DNA of 13,306 nucleotides from Ramlibacter sp. (GCA_014376915.1 JACMQP010000084.1:1-13306), one strand, 5' to 3'. Shown: positions 5,607-13,080, counted from the stretch's first letter. Notes: generated by a model not told the origin, from the letters alone. Made by a program: numbers and translations.

Positions 5607-7760
5607 TTGGAAGTTTCATTCAGCCAGGAAATCAAGTCGCTGCGCCTGGGCGCGGGCGACACCTTTCACGGCGAGGGCATCCTCGCCATCACCAAGGCGC
5701 TGCTGCAGTCGGGCGTGTCGTACGTCGGCGGCTACCAGGGCGCGCCGGTGTCGCACCTGCTGGACGTGATGGTCCAGGCCAAGCCCTACATGGACGAACT
5801 GGGCGTGCACGTCGAGGCTTGCGCCAATGAGGCCTCCGCCGCCGCGATGCTGGGCGCCTCGATCAACTACCCGTTGCGCGGCGCCGTCACGTGGAAGTCG
5901 ATCGTCGGCACCAACGTGGCGTCGGATGCGCTGTCCAACTTGTCGTCGCCGGGGGTCAAGGGCGGCGCGTTGATCGTGGTCGGCGAAGACTACGGCGAAG
6001 GCGCCTCGGTGATCCAGGAGCGCACCCAGGCCTACGCGCTCAAGTCCAGCATGTGCCTGCTCGACCCGCGGCCGGACCTCGGCATGATGGTGCGGATGGT
6101 CGAGGAAGGCTTTCGCCTCTCGGAAACCTCCAACATGCCCTGCATCCTGGAACTCCGGATCCGCGCGTGTCACGTGCGCGGCAGCTTTCGCACCAAGGAC
6201 AACAAGGCGCCGCTGATCTCCACCCGTGCCTGGCTGGAAAACCCGGCCGAGTTCGACTACACGAAGCTGGCGCATCCGCCGGTGACCTTCCGTCACGAGA
6301 AGCTCAAGGGCGAGGAGCGGATTCCGGCGGCACGCAAGTACATCCTGGAGAACGAGCTCAATGAGCTGATGCCGGGAAAGCACTCTGATTTGGGCATCGT
6401 GGTGCAGGGCGGCCTGTACAACTCGCTCATCCGCAGCCTGCAGCAGCTGGGCCTGGCCAACGCGTTCGGCGAGTCCGACGTTCCGCTGCTGGTGCTGAAC
6501 GTCACCTACCCGCTGGTGCCGGAGCAGGTCGCCGACTTCTGCGTCGGCAAGCGCGCTGTGCTGGTGGTGGAAGAAGGCCAGCCGGAATACATCGAGCAGG
6601 ACATCGCCACGTTGCTGCGCCGGCGCGACATCCAGACCCCGCTGCACGGCAAGGACCTGCTGCCCGCCGCCGGCGAATACAGCGTAGAGGTGCTGTCGCA
6701 GGGCCTGTCGCTGTTCGCCTCCAGCTACCTGCCGGGACCGGCGACCGAATCCGCCAAGCAGTGGCTGGCCGGCAACCGCGAGCGGCGTGAAGCCGTGGCC
6801 GCGGCACTGGTCCAGCCGCTGCCGAATCGCCCGCCGACGTTCTGCATCGGCTGCCCGGAGCGGCCGGTGTTCTCCGCGCTGAAGCTGGCGCAGCAGGAAC
6901 TGGGACCGGTGCACATCGCCGCCGACATCGGCTGCCACGCCTTCGGCACCTTCGAGCCGTTTTCCATGGGCAATTCCATCCTCGGCTACGGCATGAGCCT
7001 GGCCAGCCGCGCCGGCGTCTCGCCCATGATGCAGCGCCGCACGCTGTCGATCATGGGCGACGGCGGCTTCTGGCACAACGGCCTGCTGACCGGCGTGCAG
7101 AGCGCCCTCTTCAACAACGACGACTCGGTGCTGCTGATCTTCAAGAACGGCTACTCGGCGGCCACCGGCACCCAGGAGCTGATCTCCACGCCCGGCGCCG
7201 GCGCCAAGGAGATGGCGGCCGGGAAGATGCAGAGCCTGACCCACACCAACACCACGATCGAGTCGACGCTGCAAGGCCTCGGCGTACAGTGGCTGCGCAC
7301 CGTCCACACCTATCACGTGGAGCAGATGCGCGCGACCCTGAAGGATGCCTTCACCAGCGACTTCAACGGCCTGAAGGTGATCGTTGCCGAGGGCGAGTGC
7401 CAGCTGGAGCGCCAGCGCCGGGTCAAGCCCTGGATCGCCAACCTGCTCAAGACCGGCAAGCGCGTGGTCCGCGTCAAATACGGCGTCGACGAGGATGTCT
7501 GCAACGGCGACCATGCCTGCATTCGTTTGTCCGGCTGCCCGACGCTGACCATCAAGGACAACCCCGATCCGCTCAAGGTGGACCCGGTGGCGGTGGTGAT
7601 CGACGGCTGTGTCGGCTGCGGCCTGTGCGGCGAGAACGCGCACGCGGCGACGCTGTGCCCGAGCTTCTACCGGGCCGAGGTGATTCAGAACCCTCGGTGG
7701 CACGAAAGGTTGCTGGCAGGGGTGCGCAGCACCTTCGTGAAGATGCTTCAGCCGGCATGA
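5607..7760 (+). CDS. iorA: Indolepyruvate (arylpyruvate):ferredoxin oxidoreductase, alpha subunit
   Basis: 717 residues from the TTG start. IorA carries thiamine diphosphate and iron-sulfur clusters. With IorB it converts an aryl 2-oxo acid plus CoA to aryl-acyl-CoA, CO2 and reduced ferredoxin in the cytoplasm. The pyrimidine-binding domain comes first: GDTFHGEGILAITKALL and GGYQGAPVSHLLD, with Glu75 in ANEASAAAMLGA as likely TPP activator. A central domain follows. Then comes the pyrophosphate-binding domain, with CIGCPERP near residue 412 and GDGGFWHNGLLTG near 484, where GDG...N binds the TPP-Mg diphosphate. The C-terminus is a ferredoxin-like region with cysteines at 632, 638, 644 and 668, 671, 674, 684. 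The first trio has CX5CX5CP spacing, not CX2CX2CX3CP, so one cluster may be altered or lost; I believe this is usual in the proteobacterial branch. IorB follows after 82 bases. Such enzymes are typically oxygen-sensitive. Class is firm; the exact substrate (indolepyruvate, phenylpyruvate, hydroxyphenylpyruvate or an arylglyoxylate) is open. Confidence 0.93.
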   Translation: MEVSFSQEIKSLRLGAGDTFHGEGILAITKALLQSGVSYVGGYQGAPVSHLLDVMVQAKPYMDELGVHVEACANEASAAAMLGASINYPLRGAVTWKSIVGTNVASDALSNLSSPGVKGGALIVVGEDYGEGASVIQERTQAYALKSSMCLLDPRPDLGMMVRMVEEGFRLSETSNMPCILELRIRACHVRGSFRTKDNKAPLISTRAWLENPAEFDYTKLAHPPVTFRHEKLKGEERIPAARKYILENELNELMPGKHSDLGIVVQGGLYNSLIRSLQQLGLANAFGESDVPLLVLNVTYPLVPEQVADFCVGKRAVLVVEEGQPEYIEQDIATLLRRRDIQTPLHGKDLLPAAGEYSVEVLSQGLSLFASSYLPGPATESAKQWLAGNRERREAVAAALVQPLPNRPPTFCIGCPERPVFSALKLAQQELGPVHIAADIGCHAFGTFEPFSMGNSILGYGMSLASRAGVSPMMQRRTLSIMGDGGFWHNGLLTGVQSALFNNDDSVLLIFKNGYSAATGTQELISTPGAGAKEMAAGKMQSLTHTNTTIESTLQGLGVQWLRTVHTYHVEQMRATLKDAFTSDFNGLKVIVAEGECQLERQRRVKPWIANLLKTGKRVVRVKYGVDEDVCNGDHACIRLSGCPTLTIKDNPDPLKVDPVAVVIDGCVGCGLCGENAHAATLCPSFYRAEVIQNPRWHERLLAGVRSTFVKMLQPA

Positions 7761-7842
7761 AGCGCTGGCTTCCACGATTTCTCGTGTCCATCCTCTGTTG
7801 CCGCGGCGGTGGGTGAAAAAGGACTGGGGAGAGCAAAGGGAC

Positions 7843-9477
7843 ATGAACATGAATGACACAAGACCCATCAGCCTGTTGATCTGCGCGCTCGGCGGCGAAG
7901 GCGGCGGCGTGCTGACCGAATGGCTGGTCGACATCGCCCGCCACGCCGGTTACGCGGCGCAAAGCACCTCGATCCCCGGCGTGGCCCAGCGCACCGGCGC
8001 CACCACCTACTACCTCGAAGTCTTCCCGGTGCCATTGGCGCAGCTCGGCGGCCGCAAGCCGGTGTTCAGCCTGAACCCGGTGCCGGGCGCGCTCGACGCC
8101 ATGGTGTCGTCGGAGCTGCTGGAAACCACCCGCCAGATCGGCAACGGCATGAGCACCCCGCAGCGCACCATGGTGATCACGTCCTCCAGCCGCACGCTGA
8201 CCACGCAGGAGCGGATGCAGCTGGCCGACGGCCGGGCCGACGGCGCCGACCTGCTCAAGATCGTCAAGGCCTTCAGCCGCGAACACCACGTGTTCGACAT
8301 GGGAACGGTGGCAAAGGAGTCGGGCACCGTGGTGAGCGCCGTGATGCTGGGCGCGATCGCCGGCAGCGGCCTCTTTCCGTTCAAGCGGGAGGACTACGAG
8401 ACGGTCGTGCGCGGCGGCGACACCGCCGCGCCGGAAAAAGTCAGCCGGATGGCGGCCGCCAGCCTGCGCGGCTTCACGCGTGGCGCTGAGCTGGTCAGCC
8501 AGCCGCGCGCGCAGGCAGCACTGATCGCCGGCTTGCTGGTCGGCAACGACGACGCCATGGGCGCGCCGGTCACGCTGCCCCCCGACGTAGCCGCCCGGTT
8601 TCCGCCTGCGGTGCACGCGATGCTGACGCTGGGCCACGCCCGCATGCTCGACTACCAGGGCCCGGCCTACGCGCAGCTCTACGTGCATCGGCTGGCGAAG
8701 GTGCTGGCAGCCGAGCGCGCCGCCGACCCGTCCGGCATTCAGGACTTCGCGACCACGCGCGAGATGGCGCGCTGGCTCGCGCTCTGGATGGCCTTCGACG
8801 ACATCGTGCGCGTCGCCGACCTGAAAAGCCGCAACACCCGCTGGCAACGCGTCAAGGGCGAGGTCAAGGCCGGCGATGAAGACCTGCTGCAGGTCTACGA
8901 CCACTTCAAGCCGGGTGCGCCCGAGTTCGCGGCGCTGCTCCCGCCGGCGCTGTCGCAGCGGCTACTGCGCTGGGACCGCAACCGCGTGCTGCAGGGCAAG
9001 TCGCCCTGGGCATTGCCGCTGAAGATCGGCACCCACTCGGTGTTCGGCATGGTGTCGCTGCGCGTTCTGGCCAGCCTGAAATGGCTGCGCGTCCGGGGTG
9101 CGCGCTATGCCAGCGAGCAGGCGATGATCGAAAAATGGCTGGGCGGCGTGCTGGACGGCACCCTTGGACACTGGCAGCTCGGGCACGAGATCGCCCTGTG
9201 CGGCCGCCTGATCAAGGGCTACGGCGCCACCAACGAGCGCGGCAAGGAGAACCTGCTGCACGTGCTGGACCACCTGGCCCAGGCAGCAAGGTTGCCGCAG
9301 GACAACGCTGCCGCGATCGCCGCTGCGCGGACGGCGGCGCTGGCCGACGACGCCGGCATCGCCCTCGACGCGACGCTGGTGCGGCACGGCGCGCCGGCCC
9401 GGCCGGTCAAGGAGCAGCCGCTGCGCTTTGTGCGCCGGCTGCCGGCGCTGGCCGCCGCCGACGCCAAGAAGTCCTGA
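7843..9477 (+). CDS. iorB: Indolepyruvate ferredoxin oxidoreductase, beta subunit with C-terminal extension
   Basis: 544 residues, far longer than the roughly 200-residue archaeal IorB. Residues 1 to about 200 are the POR-gamma domain: glycine-rich ALGGEGGGVLTEWL (15-28), then IPGVAQRTGATTYYLEV (44-60), the motifs that contact CoA/TPP in this superfamily. The remaining ~340 residues resemble the DUF6537-type C-terminal domain of the long proteobacterial form (SPWALPLKIGTHSVFG and HEIALCGRLIKGYGATNERGKENLLHVLDH near the end). That domain's role is not known to me. ATG 7843 is used; ATG 7849 (MNDTRPIS) is equally good because AAAGGG (7835-7840) lies 8 bases before it, and GGGGAG (7826-7831) serves the first. 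The 82-base gap after iorA holds only a minor CACGA/TCGTG stem. It forms the oxidoreductase with IorA. A ferredoxin gene is not present nearby. Confidence 0.92.
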   Translation: MNMNDTRPISLLICALGGEGGGVLTEWLVDIARHAGYAAQSTSIPGVAQRTGATTYYLEVFPVPLAQLGGRKPVFSLNPVPGALDAMVSSELLETTRQIGNGMSTPQRTMVITSSSRTLTTQERMQLADGRADGADLLKIVKAFSREHHVFDMGTVAKESGTVVSAVMLGAIAGSGLFPFKREDYETVVRGGDTAAPEKVSRMAAASLRGFTRGAELVSQPRAQAALIAGLLVGNDDAMGAPVTLPPDVAARFPPAVHAMLTLGHARMLDYQGPAYAQLYVHRLAKVLAAERAADPSGIQDFATTREMARWLALWMAFDDIVRVADLKSRNTRWQRVKGEVKAGDEDLLQVYDHFKPGAPEFAALLPPALSQRLLRWDRNRVLQGKSPWALPLKIGTHSVFGMVSLRVLASLKWLRVRGARYASEQAMIEKWLGGVLDGTLGHWQLGHEIALCGRLIKGYGATNERGKENLLHVLDHLAQAARLPQDNAAAIAAARTAALADDAGIALDATLVRHGAPARPVKEQPLRFVRRLPALAAADAKKS

Positions 9478-9578
9478 CCCCCGGGGAACGGCCCCGGCGC
9501 ACTGTGGAAACCACTATGGCGACGGCCGGAATTTCGTTATACAAAGTAACTTTCGCGAACCACCACGAGGAGACACCA

Positions 9579-10613
9579 ATGAAGATTTCGAGAACCGTCG
9601 TGCAACTCAGCGCCGTTGCCATCGCGACGCTGGCATTCGTCAGCGCCGGCGTCCAGGCCCAGGACAAGCCGGTCCAGCTCAAGCTTTCGAGCTGGGTCCC
9701 GGCCCAGCATCCGCTCAACCCCTCGCTCATCGCCTGGGCCGAAGACATCAAGAAGGCGTCCAACGGCAGCATCACCGCCGTGCTGTTTCCCTCGGAGCAG
9801 CTGGGCAAGGCCTTCGACCACTACGACATGGCGCGTGACGGCATCGCCGACTTCGCCTACGTGAATCCCGGCTACCAGCCCGGCCGCTTCCCGATCATGG
9901 CCGGCGCCTCACTGCCCTTCCTGTTCTCCAACGCCAAAGGCGGCACGGCGGCCATCGACGCCTGGTACCGGCCGTACGCCGCCAAGGAAATGAAGGACGT
10001 GAAGTTCTGCTTCGCCTTCATCCACGATCCGGGAACCTTTCACGCCCGCAAGAAGATCACGCTGCCCACCGACATCAAGGGCATGAAGATCCGTCCGGCC
10101 ACCAGCACCATCGGCCAGATGGTCACCTCGCTCGGCGGAACCAACGTACAGGCATCGGCGCCCGAATCGCGCGACATGCTGGAGCGCGGCGTGGCCGACG
10201 CGATCACCTTCCCGTGGGGTTCGATCAGCCTGTTCGGCATCGACAAGGTGGTGACCTTTCACATGGACACGCCGCTGTACGTCACGCCCTTCGTCTGGGC
10301 GATGAACCAGTCCAAGTACGACGCCATGTCGGCCGCGCAGAAGAAGGTGATCGACGACCACTGCACGACGGAGTGGGCCGAGAAGGTCGCCACGCCCTGG
10401 GCCGACTTCGAGTTCGGCGGCCGCGCCAAGCTGGCCGGCCTGCCCGGCCACGAGAGCTACAAGCTGACGCCCGACCAGCTCAATGCCTGGCGCCAGGCCG
10501 TCGCGCCCGGTGAAGTCCAGTGGGCCGAAGGCGTGAAGAAGGCCGGCAGCGACCCGAAGCAGGTGATGGACTCACTCAAGGCCAGCCTGGGCAAGAACAA
10601 GTCCGGACTGTAA
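9579..10613 (+). CDS. dctP: TRAP transporter solute-binding protein, DctP type
   Basis: 344 residues. ATG 9579 has a strong GAGGAGA Shine-Dalgarno (9567-9573) about 6 bases away. The frame stays open upstream to an ATG at 9516, but only the chosen start puts the Sec signal first: MKISRTVVQ..., hydrophobic core, VQA|QDK cleavage near residue 27. The mature protein has DctP-family features: LKLSSWVPAQHPLN at the start, PSEQLGKAFDHYDM, and LPTDIKGMKIRPATS around Arg172, the conserved arginine that in this family usually binds a substrate carboxylate. It captures an organic acid in the periplasm and hands it to DctQM. Placement after iorAB suggests an aromatic 2-oxo acid or related aryl carboxylate; TRAP systems for aromatic acids are known (for example TarPQM). 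The 101-base gap after iorB has a GC hairpin (9481-9486 with 9492-9497) and a TTATAC -10-like box at 9537-9542 without a clear -35, so a dedicated promoter is possible but unproven. Confidence 0.95.
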   Translation: MKISRTVVQLSAVAIATLAFVSAGVQAQDKPVQLKLSSWVPAQHPLNPSLIAWAEDIKKASNGSITAVLFPSEQLGKAFDHYDMARDGIADFAYVNPGYQPGRFPIMAGASLPFLFSNAKGGTAAIDAWYRPYAAKEMKDVKFCFAFIHDPGTFHARKKITLPTDIKGMKIRPATSTIGQMVTSLGGTNVQASAPESRDMLERGVADAITFPWGSISLFGIDKVVTFHMDTPLYVTPFVWAMNQSKYDAMSAAQKKVIDDHCTTEWAEKVATPWADFEFGGRAKLAGLPGHESYKLTPDQLNAWRQAVAPGEVQWAEGVKKAGSDPKQVMDSLKASLGKNKSGL

Positions 10614-10622
10614 GCCGCAACC

Positions 10623-10654
10623 GCCGTCCGGGTCCGCGCCCGGACGGCTTTTTT
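10623..10654 (+). terminator. Strong intrinsic terminator between dctP and dctQ
   Basis: GCCGTCCGGG (10623-10632) and CCCGGACGGC (10639-10648) form a perfect 10-bp stem with a 6-nt loop, followed directly by six T (10649-10654). It starts 9 bases after the dctP stop and ends 18 bases before the dctQ start. It should stop a large part of transcription after dctP, leaving dctQ, dctM and the thioesterase to read-through. No obvious promoter fits in the remaining gap. Confidence 0.92.
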
Positions 10655-10672
10655 CCCTGCGAGACCAACGAC

Positions 10673-11188
10673 ATGAAGCGCAATGTGATGGACCGGATGA
10701 TCAACTCGATCGAGTGGCTGGCCGCCATGTTCGTCGGGGTCGTCGCGCTCAACATCTTCATCGCGGTGGTGCTGCGCAAGTTCTTCAGCACCTCGATCCC
10801 CGACGCCTACGACTTCGGCCGGATGCTGCTCGGGATCCTGATTTTCTGGGGCATCGCCGCCACCAGCTACCGCGGCGGCCATATCACCGTGGACCTGGTC
10901 TGGACCTGGGCCAACCCCCGCTGGAAGCGCGCGATCGACGTCTTCGCCACCGTGGTGCTGTTCTTCGTGGTCGCGGTGCAGACCGCCATGCTGTTCGACA
11001 AGGTGCGCGGCACCTACGTCGACAACGTGCAGACCTACGACATGAATATCCCGGTCTGGCCGTTCTATGCCGTGGCCTGGGCCGGCGACGTCTGCGCCGT
11101 GGTGCTGATCGCGATCCGCACCTTCCGCCTGATCTTCCATCCGGACTGGCTGGAAGAAGAGCACGCATCCGGGCACGCGGTCGAATGA
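10673..11188 (+). CDS. dctQ: TRAP transporter small permease, DctQ type
   Basis: 171 residues with four hydrophobic membrane segments: about residues 12-34, 46-64, 84-106 and 123-147. YRGGHITVDLVW near residue 64 is the typical DctQ loop. DctQ pairs with the large DctM subunit in the inner membrane, and the pair carries ligand released by DctP using a sodium or proton gradient. ATG 10673 gives MKRNVMDRMINSIEWL; ATG 10688 is possible. The Shine-Dalgarno is weak (GCGAG), consistent with low expression after the strong dctP terminator just upstream. Its TGA at 11186-11188 overlaps the ATG of a nine-codon mini-ORF leading into dctM. Confidence 0.92.
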   Translation: MKRNVMDRMINSIEWLAAMFVGVVALNIFIAVVLRKFFSTSIPDAYDFGRMLLGILIFWGIAATSYRGGHITVDLVWTWANPRWKRAIDVFATVVLFFVVAVQTAMLFDKVRGTYVDNVQTYDMNIPVWPFYAVAWAGDVCAVVLIAIRTFRLIFHPDWLEEEHASGHAVE

Positions 11189-11214
11189 GCGACAACAAGA
11201 AGAACAACCAATGA
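11185..11214 (+). other. Nine-codon mini-ORF linking dctQ to dctM through two ATGA overlaps
   Basis: ATG 11185-11187 overlaps the dctQ stop (TGA 11186-11188). The frame reads MSDNKKNNQ and stops at TGA 11212-11214, overlapping the dctM ATG (11211-11213). It is A-rich and Lys/Asn-rich, in contrast to the GC-rich surroundings. It may let terminating ribosomes travel from dctQ to dctM, which has little Shine-Dalgarno of its own. It could also be a chance reading of an A-rich spacer. The overlaps are seen; translation is inferred. Confidence 0.4.
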
Positions 11215-12512
11215 GTACAGATGCAATCGCCATCCTCGGCTTTGTCGTCCTGTTTGCGCTGATGCTGCTGCGGGTGCCCGTCGGCATGGCCATGGGCCTG
11301 GTCGGCGTCACTGGCTATAGCTACATCGTCGGCGTCGGCCCGGCGCTCAAGCTGGTCGGCCAGACGTCGATGCGAACCGTGACCGACTACACCTTCGGTG
11401 TGATTCCGATGTTCATGCTGATGGGCGCGCTGGTCTCGGTCTCGGGGGTCAGCCGCGAACTGTTCAAGGCGGCGAACTCGATGATCGGCCACCTGCGCGG
11501 CGGCCTGGGCGTCGCCACGGTGCTGGCCTGCGGCGGCTTTGCCGCTATCTGCGGTTCGTCGGTGGCCACGGCGGCAACTTTCTCCAGCGTGGCTTATCCC
11601 GAGATGCGGCGCTTCGGCTATCCGCAGTCGTTTTCCACCGGCGTGATCGCCGCCGGCGGCACGCTCGGCGCAATGCTGCCGCCGTCCACGGTGCTGGCGG
11701 TCTACGCCATCCTGACGCAGCAGGACATCGGCAAGCTGTTCATGGCGGGCATTATTCCCGGCCTGCTGGCGATGCTGATGTACGTGATCACCATCATGAT
11801 CATCGTCAAGGTCCGGCCCGACTGGCTGCCCGGCGCCGACAAGAAACCGTGGGCCGAACGGGTCGCCGACCTGAAGAACGTCTGGGCGCCGATCGTGCTG
11901 TTCATCTTCGTGATCGGCGGGTTGTACGGTGGCTTCTTCACGCCGACCGAGGCCGGCGGCGTCGGTGCGAGCGGCGCCTTCATCCTCGGCCTGCTGCGCC
12001 GCAAGCTCAATCGCAGCAACATCCGCGAGGCGCTGCTGTCGGCCACGCGCACCGCGGCGGCGGTGTTCACGGTGCTGATCGGCGCGCTGCTGTTCGGCTA
12101 CTTCCTGACCATCACCCAAAGCCCGCAGAAGCTGACCGAATTCCTCACCGGGCTGGGCGTGGGCAAGTACGGGGTGCTGGCTCTGATCATGGTCATGTAC
12201 CTGATCCTCGGCTGCCTGATGGACGCCATGGCCATGATCATCCTGACGGTGCCGATCATCTTCCCGGTGGTGACCCACCTGGGCTTCGATCCGATCTGGT
12301 TCGGCATCATCATCGTGATGACCGTGGAGCTCGGGCTGATCCATCCACCGGTGGGGATGAACGTCTTCGTGATCAAGAGCGTGGTGAAAGACGTGAGTTT
12401 CACCACCATCTTCAAAGGCGTGCTGCCGTTCGTGGTCACCGACATCATCCGGCTGGTCATCCTGATCGCTTTCCCCGTGATCGCGCTCTGGCTGCCCTCC
12501 CAAATGAAATGA
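11211..12512 (+). CDS. dctM: TRAP transporter large permease, DctM type
   Basis: 433 residues, the usual length for a separate DctM, with about 12 hydrophobic segments. Family hallmarks are MLLRVPVGMAMGLVG near the N-terminus, VIPMFMLMGALVSVSGVSRELF near residue 63, GFAAICGSSVATAATFSSVAYPEM near 104-127, and TGVIAAGGTLGAMLPPSTVLAVYA near 143-166. A second, inverted-repeat-like half contains FFTPTEAGGVGASGAFILGL and GLIHPPVGMNVFVIKSV. DctM is the transport subunit that moves the ligand across the inner membrane. The start is ATG 11211, overlapping the mini-ORF stop. Its own stop (12510-12512) overlaps the thioesterase ATG, so translation is probably coupled in both directions. Expression should lie below dctP because of the terminator at 10623-10654. 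Confidence 0.95.
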   Translation: MSTDAIAILGFVVLFALMLLRVPVGMAMGLVGVTGYSYIVGVGPALKLVGQTSMRTVTDYTFGVIPMFMLMGALVSVSGVSRELFKAANSMIGHLRGGLGVATVLACGGFAAICGSSVATAATFSSVAYPEMRRFGYPQSFSTGVIAAGGTLGAMLPPSTVLAVYAILTQQDIGKLFMAGIIPGLLAMLMYVITIMIIVKVRPDWLPGADKKPWAERVADLKNVWAPIVLFIFVIGGLYGGFFTPTEAGGVGASGAFILGLLRRKLNRSNIREALLSATRTAAAVFTVLIGALLFGYFLTITQSPQKLTEFLTGLGVGKYGVLALIMVMYLILGCLMDAMAMIILTVPIIFPVVTHLGFDPIWFGIIIVMTVELGLIHPPVGMNVFVIKSVVKDVSFTTIFKGVLPFVVTDIIRLVILIAFPVIALWLPSQMK

Positions 12513-12943
12513 AAGAAGTCACCTACACGCAGAGGGTCGAGTTCGGCGACTGCGACCCGGCCCGCATCGTCTGGTTCCCCAATTTCTTCCGCTGGATCGA
12601 CGCAGCGTCGCGCCATTTCTTCGTCGAATGCGGCGTCCCGCCCTGGCACGAGACCGAGCGCACCCTGGGCATCATCGGCACGCCGCTGGTGGACACCCAC
12701 GCGAAGTTCATCAAGACCGCCAGCTACGGCGACCTGCTGCACATCCACACCTCGGTTGCCGAATGGCGCGGCAAGAGCTTTGTCCAGCGCTACCGTGTCA
12801 CCCGCGAGAGCCGCGGGGGCGACGGCAACGTCGCGGACCTGATCATGGAATGCGACGAGGTGCGCATTTTCGCTGGCCGGCGCGAGGACGGCAGCATCCG
12901 CGCCCTGCCGATCCCGGACGACATCCGCAAGCTCTGCGAATAG
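12509..12943 (+). CDS. Acyl-CoA thioesterase, 4-hydroxybenzoyl-CoA thioesterase family (hotdog fold)
   Basis: 144 residues, full length for the family. The N-terminal motif VEFGDCDPARIVWFPNFFRW (residues 10-29) is strikingly like the 4-hydroxybenzoyl-CoA thioesterase of Pseudomonas CBS3 as I recall it; Asp16 would be the catalytic aspartate. ASRHFFVECGVPPWHET, GIIGTPLVD, TASYGDLLHI and EWRGKSFVQRYRV also follow that enzyme's order, so an aromatic acyl-CoA substrate is more likely than the general YbgC type. It would hydrolyse an aryl-CoA thioester to free acid and CoA in the cytoplasm. ATG 12509 overlaps the dctM stop (ATGA) with no Shine-Dalgarno, which implies coupling. Being last in an iorAB-dctPQM cassette, its natural substrate is probably the IorAB product or a relative. 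Family is secure; the exact acyl group is inferred. Confidence 0.92.
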   Translation: MKEVTYTQRVEFGDCDPARIVWFPNFFRWIDAASRHFFVECGVPPWHETERTLGIIGTPLVDTHAKFIKTASYGDLLHIHTSVAEWRGKSFVQRYRVTRESRGGDGNVADLIMECDEVRIFAGRREDGSIRALPIPDDIRKLCE

Positions 12944-13080
12944 CGCGCGGCTCCCGGGCGCATTGACCCTGCGCGCAGAGACGGAAATCAGGGAGCGAAT
13001 CGCGGATGGGCCGGCGGAAAGACCCTGGCCCGCGGCGACAACTGGGTCTCCGACAAGGATTGCACCCAAGGCCTGGCGCC

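Noticed and set aside
5616..7934. Very long minus-strand open frame (772 codons) opposite iorA
   Set aside because: The plus strand encodes clear IorA and the start of IorB. The antisense product is low-complexity Gln/His/Arg/Ala and matches no family I know; long shadow frames are common at this GC content.
9481..9497. CCGGGG/CCCCGG hairpin just after iorB as a terminator
   Set aside because: The stem is only 6 bp and no T-run follows; it is noted under dctP but not called as a feature.
10884..12503. Minus-strand open frame of about 540 codons opposite dctM and dctQ
   Set aside because: The product is His/Asp/Gln-rich, the usual antisense image of a hydrophobic membrane protein gene; dctM and dctQ are unambiguous.
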